Source: a virus. From it: a stretch of 20,248 nucleotides of DNA. Made by a program: the position numbers and the translations under genes. Where the stretch lies: IMG/VR virus record IMGVR_UViG_3300024261_000193, positions 1 through 20,248 of that record, one strand, 5' to 3'. Shown here piece after piece: positions 5,298 through 12,671 of this stretch. Within the stretch, counting starts at the first letter, position 1; every line of letters starts with the position of its first letter. Below the pieces are notes generated by a model. The model did not search any database, was not told the origin of the DNA, and worked only from the letters and a program-made list of their open reading frames with translations.

Positions 5298-5972
5298 CTA
5301 TTTTTCCGACATAGAACATGGCATAAAAATTTTCTTACCATTTATGATATGCTCATGTACCCCGCGACATCCAAGCCACATAGCTGCAATTTCAGCCATT
5401 GCTTCTGTCTCATAAATATGGTCACGAATATCATCCGACTTGAATACACCATTAGGATATTTGTCACTCTTTGAGTTAGAGCCTTCGTGTTTATGTTCTT
5501 CAACAATTGGCTTTTCTTCTTGTTCAAGTATCTGTGCTTGTTTGTAATCTAATTCCGTTTCTGTTTCAAATGGAATTGGATTTGTTCCAGCTACAGATTG
5601 TAAGTATTTTAGGTTACTCTGAATAAAATTTCCGATATCTTCATAAAATCTCTCTTTACCTTGATACCCAATAAGTCTTGCCTTTTCTTCACCATTGTCA
5701 AACACTACAAATGTTGGAGTACCAGCAATCCCATCAATTTTCCTTGCATCGTATGCTTTGTCATACCACTTAGGTGCAGCCTTCTTATCCATACTGATTA
5801 TTCGCAGTGGCAAGAGTTTTGCGTGTTCTGTTTCCGAATATGTTGGTGCAACTTCTTTTAGAAATGCTTGACAGTATCCACATGATGCCATAGAGAACAT
5901 GAGTAACTCTGCAGCGACAGCTGATGAAGTAAAACAAAACCATAGTGCTAGGGTCAAGATAATCTTTTTCAT
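5298..5972 (-). CDS. secreted thioredoxin-fold protein fused to DUF3721-like domain
   Basis: Residues 1-20 are a signal peptide (MKKIILTLALWFCFTSSAVA, cleavage likely after AVA), so the protein acts in the periplasm. CGYC (31-34) is the redox-active CxxC and GTPTF (84-88) supplies the cis-proline, as in SoxW/DsbE-type thioredoxins. A charged linker (about 135-170) leads to a C-terminal module (about 173-220) with GVF.S...I......A...A...GC.G.H...NGK...PCSM, which resembles the DUF3721 domain, with Cys202 and Cys219 as its conserved pair. A plausible role is thiol-disulfide exchange during virion assembly, lysis or host envelope stress. It lies between a coiled-coil protein and the purM cluster. 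The fusion is from memory of both families. Confidence 0.75.
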   Translation of the reverse strand: MKKIILTLALWFCFTSSAVAAELLMFSMASCGYCQAFLKEVAPTYSETEHAKLLPLRIISMDKKAAPKWYDKAYDARKIDGIAGTPTFVVFDNGEEKARLIGYQGKERFYEDIGNFIQSNLKYLQSVAGTNPIPFETETELDYKQAQILEQEEKPIVEEHKHEGSNSKSDKYPNGVFKSDDIRDHIYETEAMAEIAAMWLGCRGVHEHIINGKKIFMPCSMSEK

Positions 5973-5983
5973 GCTATTCTCCT

Positions 5984-6196
5984 TTATTTGAATCTATTTA
6001 ATACATCTTCATTAATACTTATATCACTTTTAGATATTGATTTAATGAGATTTTGCAATCTTTCTACTTCTTGTTTTAGTAGAAGATTTTCTGCCTCAAG
6101 TGCAAATACTTTACTCCCCTTGACTTCTAATTGTGATTCCAATATACACAATTGAGTATGTGCTTGAGAATCATTTGACCAGTTACTAAAACTCAT
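5984..6196 (-). CDS. coiled-coil small protein (70 aa)
   Basis: A 70-residue protein with a long heptad-patterned helix in the middle (LESQLEVKGSKVFALEAENLLLKQEVERLQNLI, about 19-51), so probably a coiled-coil oligomer. The GGAGG ribosome binding site overlaps the last codons of the PAAR gene, and only one base separates the stop and start. Position directly after the spike tip suggests a virion-assembly or chaperone role; no family is recognised. Confidence 0.55.
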   Translation of the reverse strand: MSFSNWSNDSQAHTQLCILESQLEVKGSKVFALEAENLLLKQEVERLQNLIKSISKSDISINEDVLNRFK

Positions 6197-6197
6197 A

Positions 6198-6491
6198 TTA
6201 TCCTCCCGCGTTTACATTTGGTGAACCTTGTGCAACACTAGTACAACCTGCGATAGAATCTCCGATTCTACCAGCCCCTCTTCCGTTTATGAATACAGTA
6301 CCAGAACCAACAGCTATTGGTGCAGTATGTGGACAACATCCCGGCCCACATGGTAACAAGTGAACCGTATTGTTATCGCCCTGTCTGCTCCACGGAATTC
6401 CGTTGACATTTACGTTTGGCGAACCCTGAGCTCTAAATGGCGTTGAGCAATGGGGAACATCAGCGTCACCAATCCTTGTAGCTGCGGGCAT
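6198..6491 (-). CDS. PAAR-domain spike tip protein
   Basis: PAAR proteins cap the central spike of contractile tails (T4 gp5.4) and type VI secretion systems and sharpen the tip that pierces the outer membrane. This 97-aa protein has the family's short beta-strands and Gly/Asn turns, with N-terminal P-A-A-T-R-I-G-D, and two copies of QGSPNVN (22-28 and 88-94). Candidate Zn ligands are His14, Cys15, Cys48, Cys52, Cys53, His55 and Cys83; PAAR tips bind one metal through His and Cys. The start overlaps the stop of the 336-aa structural gene. Its place after the gp5-like spike fits the role. Confidence 0.85.
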   Translation of the reverse strand: MPAATRIGDADVPHCSTPFRAQGSPNVNVNGIPWSRQGDNNTVHLLPCGPGCCPHTAPIAVGSGTVFINGRGAGRIGDSIAGCTSVAQGSPNVNAGG

Positions 6492-7501
6492 TAGTCTATC
6501 ACTCCATTATCTTTATCAGAAATAATTTGTTTTAATGGTGCACTTCCAAAAACATCAGTATACATAAATTTATAATAATCATCACCGATATGTGCGGATA
6601 TACCCAAAGATTGAACTAACCTATCAAGCTTGTCCAAGACAATATTGTATTCCGCAGTATCATTAGTTATATGAGTTTGGAAATTATCTCTATGGGTTAA
6701 TATAGTTGTAGCATATGTTGAACCACTAAGTAGAGCAGTAATTTCATTCACTAGTATAACAGGTGTTTCAATAAATGGGTCTGCATTAACCCTTGTTACA
6801 ATATCTAAACTAGCATATGTTGTGGGTATTGGATTAGTATTGAGAAATGTTTGAGCATTACTGATAGTGACATCACCAGTAAATAATGTTCCAAATACTT
6901 TTACCAAATAATTAGTAAATGTAATACCAAACTTATTTTCCAATGTAGTTAGTGCTGTGACTAATCCCATCAATCCCCGTAAAGTTGGTTTTACATTACC
7001 TGGCGGTGGGTCTTCCCTAATACCACTCAGTAAATCATTATGAAGTTTAAAAGTATCATCAGCAGTAGTGAGAAAAGTTTTCAGTACTGCTAAGTTTGTC
7101 CTGATTAATTGATTTGCATCTCTATAACTAGTAATAGAAACAGTAACAGTTTCTATATCAGTTTCAACAAATCCTGCAGCTGCCCAACCATCTGGTAAAT
7201 TTGTAACTACTTGTCCTGTATTTGGGTCAACTTCCTGTTGTCCTGTATTTGGGTCAATGGGAATAGAAGAAAATCCATTCAATGTAGATAATTCAGATGA
7301 AGCTATACTATCATCTGATAGAAGCTGTGATGTTAATGCATCAATCCTTGCAATCAAATTAGATAGTGGTGTTTCAAGTATATTACTAAATGCAGTACCG
7401 CCATCAAGTAATGCAAATATTCTCTTGACGTGCTCTTTCTCCGTATTGAAACTATTGGGAGAAAAATCTGGTGTTAGTCCATTTGTAAATGTAATAGGCA
7501 T
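6491..7501 (-). CDS. probable virion structural protein (336 aa)
   Basis: I do not recognise this family. The sequence is Thr/Ser/Asn/Leu-rich with several predicted helices, no signal peptide and no membrane segment. Residues 83-98 contain a 9-residue direct repeat, DPNTGQ(Q/V), encoded by an exact 20-bp DNA repeat. It sits between the gp5-like spike and the PAAR tip with only a few bases on each side, so it is probably a baseplate, hub or tail-fibre-connector protein. The start is the ATG at 7501; the upstream gene ends 4 nt before. Confidence 0.6.
   Translation of the reverse strand: MPITFTNGLTPDFSPNSFNTEKEHVKRIFALLDGGTAFSNILETPLSNLIARIDALTSQLLSDDSIASSELSTLNGFSSIPIDPNTGQQEVDPNTGQVVTNLPDGWAAAGFVETDIETVTVSITSYRDANQLIRTNLAVLKTFLTTADDTFKLHNDLLSGIREDPPPGNVKPTLRGLMGLVTALTTLENKFGITFTNYLVKVFGTLFTGDVTISNAQTFLNTNPIPTTYASLDIVTRVNADPFIETPVILVNEITALLSGSTYATTILTHRDNFQTHITNDTAEYNIVLDKLDRLVQSLGISAHIGDDYYKFMYTDVFGSAPLKQIISDKDNGVID
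7211..7257. repeat. 27-bp-period tandem repeat within the structural gene
   Basis: The 20-mer TTGTCCTGTATTTGGGTCAA occurs exactly at 7211-7230 and 7238-7257, giving a 27-bp (9-residue) duplicated unit in frame in the 336-aa protein. A recent slipped-strand duplication is likely. Confidence 0.85.
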
Positions 7502-7505
7502 AATA

Positions 7506-8513
7506 TTAGTTCAAGTTAATTGTTGATCCAGTAACAATTACAGTACCAGATACATTTGTAGTTTGAGTGCTTCCATATGTTTCTTGAACAGAACCAGATA
7601 CATTTTCTGATTTTGTTTGTTTATATGTTTCTGTTACAGTTTTTTCTACCGTTTCAGTCTTTGTTCCTTTGCACACTATATTCCAGTTGCCATCTATCTG
7701 TTGTTCCACATTACCCTTGACATACCAGTTAGCATTTGCATCAATAGTAATATTACAGTTTCCAACAATATGTATATTGTCTGATTTTGCCTTAATGGTA
7801 TAGTTGTCACCAACAATCTTATGAACAGTTGTGCCGTCTGGGTGTATCTCCTCAAATGTACCAGATTTATGATATGTATGTATTCTTTCTTTACCAGCAG
7901 TATCATCCCATTCTTCTATATGGCCAGACTCAGATTGTCTTACATGATTACTTGGGTAGTTAGCTGCATAAGGTACTTCTGGTTCATTCCATTTAGTGTC
8001 CACATTAGCTATCGGAATACTTGTTCCGTTATCTTTTCTAGCTGTTTTCTTTATCTGAATAACTGGATGTTCTTTAGAAGAATCTGCAACAGCTAGTCTA
8101 TTAGTGTCTGGTTCATTTAGTCCAGCTCCCCAAGGTGCATTAGTCAATGATGATGATTGTGGATATTTATCATTAGGGTCATTGAAACCTACAGTGCTGT
8201 TTGGTTTATCTTCTGGTATACCACCAAAGGTTGCCATCATTACAGGTTCTTGTGCATTATCACCATCACGGAAAAAACCAAATACCCATGTTCCCTCTAC
8301 TGGGCCCATAGGTGTAGTACCAATACCATTCATAGCTGCAGATGTTATTGGTTGACTTGGTGTTGCCCAAGGCAAATCATTAGTAGGTATACCAATACCA
8401 TCAACTTTATTATCAGTATGGTATCCAAGTATACGCACACGGCATCTACCCAACTTCAATGGGTCTAGTCTATCCTCTACAACACCTTGCCACCAAACAA
8501 ATTCACCAAACAT
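7506..8513 (-). CDS. gp5-like baseplate central spike, lysozyme-less
   Basis: The N-terminal 110 residues form an OB-fold domain (VWWQGVVEDRLDPLKLGRCRVRILGYHT, then GTWVFGFFRDGDNAQEPVMMATFGG), matching T4 gp5 and VgrG. Residues about 180-335 have short repeated strands rich in Gly/Asn/Thr/Val (KSDNIHIVGNCNITIDANANWYVKG...), the triple-stranded beta-helix needle. T4 gp5 carries a lysozyme between these parts; here I see no such domain, only a linker. The spike would therefore pierce without its own muramidase. It is preceded by the gp27-like hub and followed by the 336-aa protein and PAAR tip, the expected order. Confidence 0.85.
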   Translation of the reverse strand: MFGEFVWWQGVVEDRLDPLKLGRCRVRILGYHTDNKVDGIGIPTNDLPWATPSQPITSAAMNGIGTTPMGPVEGTWVFGFFRDGDNAQEPVMMATFGGIPEDKPNSTVGFNDPNDKYPQSSSLTNAPWGAGLNEPDTNRLAVADSSKEHPVIQIKKTARKDNGTSIPIANVDTKWNEPEVPYAANYPSNHVRQSESGHIEEWDDTAGKERIHTYHKSGTFEEIHPDGTTVHKIVGDNYTIKAKSDNIHIVGNCNITIDANANWYVKGNVEQQIDGNWNIVCKGTKTETVEKTVTETYKQTKSENVSGSVQETYGSTQTTNVSGTVIVTGSTINLN

Positions 8514-8515
8514 AA

Positions 8516-9952
8516 TTAATCTTCCTTTCTTGATGTTCTATTGGTCACAATATCTTCTAACGCATCCTTGACTACTTCAACTTTCATAGTATATGATATC
8601 TTATTATCTTTCTTTTGATGTGCTGAAAATATATGTTTAATAGCTGTTATCATATAAGTGCCTGAAAGAAATCTGTCGAGAAGATTATCTGTTTGTCCAT
8701 CAGCATCATTAGCTTCTGGTGATGGTAATTCTAATGTAACAGTTTGTCCAACTCTTAGTGTCGAGTTACCACTTACCTCTATCATCATTGTAAGATTATC
8801 ATATGATGCTAACTGTGCATTTCTTTGTAACTTCCAATTCTCAACTTTATTATCATATAAGTCGTTAACATTTTTTGCATACATTTGATTATGTTTTGGA
8901 TAGAAACAAACAGAACCATCTGTCATACTAGATAAATCTCTTTCATTTGTAATAGGAAAATTATTAGCTTCTTCAACTGGAGCATAAGATGTACGATTTA
9001 CAGCAGATGAAGCTACTTCTACATCAGACGATGATATAACTGGAAATGCTCCAACATGATTCAAACCTAAAAAGTCATTGTATCCATTAAAATCATATTG
9101 AGTAATTTTCTTTCTAACTATATCATGCGTGATGAGTTTTGAAGAGTATAAACCATCTTCTATGTTTTGAGTTTTATCAAATTGCTTGAGATAGTAATAC
9201 TTATTAATCTTCTGAATACCCTTAGCTAAATTCTCTACACCGGCAGCGTCATCACTTCTAGGTTTAAATATAAATTTCCAAAAAGGTTCTACATCAGCTA
9301 AAGTGTTTATACTTATGAATGAAGAACCATCAATAGTTTCAAAGAATACATAGTTAGATGCATTATTAGCTGCAGAATCTGGTTTTGCTCTACTACTTAA
9401 CCATGCAATAGCATCTAATGGTGTTAAATTTGGTATAATCAGTGACTCTATTCTTTCTGTTGGTTCAAAATTTAATGTTTTTGATAAGTCACTACTATCA
9501 TTTAAATATGTATAGTATATATCATACACCATATCACTTATTTTTTGATTGCTGTAAGATTTTGATACTTTAGAATGCATGCTACTCATAAATTGTTCAG
9601 ATGCCAAATCTAAAGTAAAATTCTGTGCTTTAGGTTTAGTCGCATATCTTGAATCAATAGAATTAACGTGCATAGGTGGGGGTTTTATATGAATACCAGA
9701 CTGACCCTCTCTACCATCAATGCCAGATAATACAATATCAATATCAAGTGTTTCTTCACCAACAATAGGTAATTTTGTAGGAAGATTGAAAGAGTCAGCT
9801 AAAATAATACTACCCGTCAATGCAGAGCGAAACAAACTTTCCTCTATTGTTAGTTCAACAAATAATGGAATTAAATCAAAATTACCAATTGCTGACCTGA
9901 TTGATAGATTATTTACAGTTACATCTTGTACATTAGCTATAGGAGTTGCCAT
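8516..9952 (-). CDS. gp27-like baseplate hub protein
   Basis: In T4, gp27 trimerises as a torus joining the tail tube to the gp5 spike. This 478-aa protein begins with beta-rich sequence resembling the hub domain of marine T4-like phages (IPLFVELTIEESLFRSALTGSIILADSFNLPTKLPIVGEETLDI, split here across residues 28-72). It ends with a strand-rich part (SGNSTLRVGQTVTLELPSP...GTYMITAIKHIFS) typical of hub proteins. The gp53-like gene lies just upstream and the gp5-like spike 2 nt downstream. Homology is judged from motif memory and order, not alignment. Confidence 0.75.
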   Translation of the reverse strand: MATPIANVQDVTVNNLSIRSAIGNFDLIPLFVELTIEESLFRSALTGSIILADSFNLPTKLPIVGEETLDIDIVLSGIDGREGQSGIHIKPPPMHVNSIDSRYATKPKAQNFTLDLASEQFMSSMHSKVSKSYSNQKISDMVYDIYYTYLNDSSDLSKTLNFEPTERIESLIIPNLTPLDAIAWLSSRAKPDSAANNASNYVFFETIDGSSFISINTLADVEPFWKFIFKPRSDDAAGVENLAKGIQKINKYYYLKQFDKTQNIEDGLYSSKLITHDIVRKKITQYDFNGYNDFLGLNHVGAFPVISSSDVEVASSAVNRTSYAPVEEANNFPITNERDLSSMTDGSVCFYPKHNQMYAKNVNDLYDNKVENWKLQRNAQLASYDNLTMMIEVSGNSTLRVGQTVTLELPSPEANDADGQTDNLLDRFLSGTYMITAIKHIFSAHQKKDNKISYTMKVEVVKDALEDIVTNRTSRKED

Positions 9953-9956
9953 ATTT

Positions 9957-10481
9957 TTACTCTACAATAAGTTTCTTAAACTCTTTAACGATTTGAGATA
10001 CATACTCAATTCTAATAATATCTATTGTTCTCTTTTCATCATTTAATCTTTCTTCATATAGAAAGTTAGTTATAGTTGTTGCACTACCTGCTGTCACGCC
10101 AGGTGCTTCTAATGTTCCTGGCTCTTGTACCTCATTACCATCAGCATCTTCATAATGATGGACACCATTTATATTCGTATATTTCTTAGCAACAAACTTT
10201 TGTAGATCAAAATATTGTAATGGCCAATCATAATATGGATTAGTCATGTAGTTTGCATACATAATCAACCAATGCAATGTAGAGTCTTTGTAAAATTGAT
10301 AAGCAAGTGTATCTGCTCTATCACCATCTTGGATAAAGTATTGTTCAAACAAAGCTGCATTAGTAATTTCTATTTTCTTTCTAGCTCTCACTAAAACATT
10401 AGTGATTCTATCTATTCTTAGTTTATTCTTATCACCACGAACATCATATACAGTAGTTGGAAAATAAGTAAAGTATGCCAT
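9957..10481 (-). CDS. baseplate wedge protein gp53-like
   Basis: At 174 residues, near T4 gp53 (196). The N-terminus YFTYFPTTVYDV, the R..I.NVLVRAR region and the LysM-like block DGDRADTLAYQFYKDSTLHWLIMYAN (about 52-77) are typical of the family, which clamps wedges around the hub in the baseplate. The next recognisable block is NPYYDWPL. The start ATG is 3 nt after the previous stop. Placement between tube cap and hub genes fits. Confidence 0.85.
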   Translation of the reverse strand: MAYFTYFPTTVYDVRGDKNKLRIDRITNVLVRARKKIEITNAALFEQYFIQDGDRADTLAYQFYKDSTLHWLIMYANYMTNPYYDWPLQYFDLQKFVAKKYTNINGVHHYEDADGNEVQEPGTLEAPGVTAGSATTITNFLYEERLNDEKRTIDIIRIEYVSQIVKEFKKLIVE

Positions 10482-10483
10482 TA

Positions 10484-11620
10484 TTAATATCCCTCCAAGA
10501 CAGAATCTTTTGTAATAATATCTACTTCCTCAAATCCTAATTGTAAAGTTATAGTAGTTGGTGCGCCATCTTCAAAAGATTTCCAACCAGCTGTTGTGAA
10601 ATTAGTATTTACAGATTTACAAATACATGGTTTCAATTTAGGCAACCATGTATTTGTAGTAAAATTATCTTGGTTGTTATTTGTTAAAAAATCAATTCTA
10701 AATTCGCCAGGATAACGAAATATAGCAGACTCAGGACTATCCAAAGAAGGCTTTGAGTATTCTCTAAATTTATTGATTATCTCTTTTATAGTGATTACTT
10801 CTGACTGACTTCTTGCATTAAATACGAATGAAAATTCAAATGGACGAAAACCTACACCTTGAAATGTTTGTTCTTTAAAGGGATTTGATTTTACTCTAAG
10901 ATTTGATTCAATAGCACCTTGTAGTGCAGCACCACCACCAAGACCACCAAGTACAGCACCACCTAAAAGGCCACCACCTAAAAGTTTACTTACTATCGCA
11001 CCGGCACCACCAGCTAATGCATTTCCTGCCTGTCCCAATACAGCTCCACCAAGAGCATTGTCACTACCACCTTTACCCAATAAAGCATCGGCTGCACCTT
11101 TCATCATACCCAAATCCGTCCCTGACCAATCTACTGGTTCATTGTATACAAGATTTTCTGGCATTGGAAGATAAACAGTACTTTCGGGAGAAAACTTATT
11201 TTTTTTCTCTGATTCTATCAACGCTTTTTGACTCTCTAAAAGAGTGTTTCCAGCATCTTTAAATATTCCTATAAAATCGTCAAAATTTGTTTCACCCTTA
11301 CCTATTCGTTCTTGAAAGTTACTGAATTGGGTTTTTGCTGTTTTTAATTTAGCATTCAACTCCTCTAATTGTTCTTTAGTAGATTTCCCAGATATTTGAT
11401 TTTGAATGTCTGTTATATTTTTTTGTAGACCGACACCGATTGCAACTTTTGAGGCCGTTAATCTTTCTTTAAAGACCTTTTGTACTCCTTCTAAACTAAC
11501 GCCTGGTTTTGTCCCAATAGTAAACTTTACACAATCAGGATGTGTATATCCAACACCCAAATCATCAGGATAATGGAGACTATTTCCAAAATTTGGATTT
11601 TGTTCGTCTATCTTTGGCAT
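10484..11620 (-). CDS. tail-tube cap / initiator protein, gp48-like
   Basis: The C-terminal part (about 250-372) has the tube-protein-like block beginning FKEQTFQGVGFRPFEFSFVF and continuing to NKFREYSKPSLDS, with later repeat of tube-fold strands, as in T4 gp48/gp54, which sit between baseplate and tail tube. The N-terminal third carries a predicted coiled coil (about 48-135). Between them is a Gly/Ala/Leu-rich low-complexity stretch (about 170-235) with many GG pairs, probably a flexible or membrane-interacting segment. It stops 2 nt before the gp53-like gene. gp48 versus gp54 cannot be told apart here. Confidence 0.75.
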   Translation of the reverse strand: MPKIDEQNPNFGNSLHYPDDLGVGYTHPDCVKFTIGTKPGVSLEGVQKVFKERLTASKVAIGVGLQKNITDIQNQISGKSTKEQLEELNAKLKTAKTQFSNFQERIGKGETNFDDFIGIFKDAGNTLLESQKALIESEKKNKFSPESTVYLPMPENLVYNEPVDWSGTDLGMMKGAADALLGKGGSDNALGGAVLGQAGNALAGGAGAIVSKLLGGGLLGGAVLGGLGGGAALQGAIESNLRVKSNPFKEQTFQGVGFRPFEFSFVFNARSQSEVITIKEIINKFREYSKPSLDSPESAIFRYPGEFRIDFLTNNNQDNFTTNTWLPKLKPCICKSVNTNFTTAGWKSFEDGAPTTITLQLGFEEVDIITKDSVLEGY

Positions 11621-12667
11621 TTACTGACCCCCTCTTACATTTATATCAGTCTTTTTCCAGACATTTCTGCTTCTAATTCTACGCTTAGTGCTAGAATAAA
11701 ATCTTTCAGTATCAACACTCATTGCTATTTCCCAATCTAAAGGATGAACTTCTATTATTCTTGATTCGATACTACTGTATCTATATTGTCTATAACATTG
11801 TTTAGCGTATCTGAACTTCCTATTGTTTCTTATTACCTTAACAAAAGAATTGAATAGAAGTTTTTGATTTGCAGCATAGTCTACCTTATTCAAATATTGA
11901 AACATATTCTCAAGCAACATACCCCTTGATCGAGGATTCATATAATGAAAATTGATTCCAGAGAAATGATCTTCTGATTTATCTAAGATAAACAACAACG
12001 GGTATAAATCAAAATCTGTCTCAACGGGGTCTGGCCTGTACTTGTAGAAATACATTCTTCCTAGTAGAAAATTACTTTTCCTCTTTCCACCTTCGCGAAT
12101 CATATCTCTAAAATTAAAACCAGTACCATACTCTATCGCATACTCTCTATAAAAATCAATAGATGTTTCACTTCTTTCTATGATGCTTCTTTGTTTTGCT
12201 GCAAGGTGAGCCTTCTGAAAGAATGATTGTTCACCTAGATATTTTATATGCTTATTTAATGTTTTTAATATAGGATTCTTTTTTTCTGTAAATTCCTCTA
12301 TCCTTTCACCATATCTTTGTTTTACTTGTTTTATTTCATCTTTCTTTTTTCCAGCAAGTTTGATTGCAGCTCTTGTTTTTTGTATCTGCTTTATAGTCTC
12401 ATCAATGGTTGGAAACCCTATTTTCTCCAAATGTTTATTATACATCTTTCTATCTTCATAAGGAAGTTCAGAAAGCATCTTCTTTATATTTCTATCTTTA
12501 GAAATATCTTTAATATTTTTAATTTTTCCAGCTCTAAAAAGACGAGCTGACTCTTTAAAGATTTCTCTAACCTTTGGGTATTTTTGTAACTTTGAAAGAG
12601 ACAGGAAAATCTTTTTTTCCTGCACCCCAGCTCTTTTTAAAGTCTGTGACCTTCTTTCTTCAGCCAT
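11621..12667 (-). CDS. conserved tail-region protein of unknown function (348 aa)
   Basis: The N-terminal half (1-165) is strongly charged and helical (Lys/Glu-rich, coiled-coil-like). The C-terminal half from about 195 (LGRMYFYKYRPDPVETDFDLYPL..., FSGINFHYMNP, then SRIIEVHPLDWEIAMSVDTERF) recalls a conserved family in T4-like cyanophage tail clusters (Y.Y.P....LPYYD.FPL...FLGLNFHYLP...W...L...RF). I cannot assign a biochemical role; location between tape measure and gp48-like gene suggests a baseplate or hub component. The start ATG is 4 nt after the tape-measure stop. Confidence 0.6.
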   Translation of the reverse strand: MAEERRSQTLKRAGVQEKKIFLSLSKLQKYPKVREIFKESARLFRAGKIKNIKDISKDRNIKKMLSELPYEDRKMYNKHLEKIGFPTIDETIKQIQKTRAAIKLAGKKKDEIKQVKQRYGERIEEFTEKKNPILKTLNKHIKYLGEQSFFQKAHLAAKQRSIIERSETSIDFYREYAIEYGTGFNFRDMIREGGKRKSNFLLGRMYFYKYRPDPVETDFDLYPLLFILDKSEDHFSGINFHYMNPRSRGMLLENMFQYLNKVDYAANQKLLFNSFVKVIRNNRKFRYAKQCYRQYRYSSIESRIIEVHPLDWEIAMSVDTERFYSSTKRRIRSRNVWKKTDINVRGGQ

Positions 12668-12671
12668 TAGA

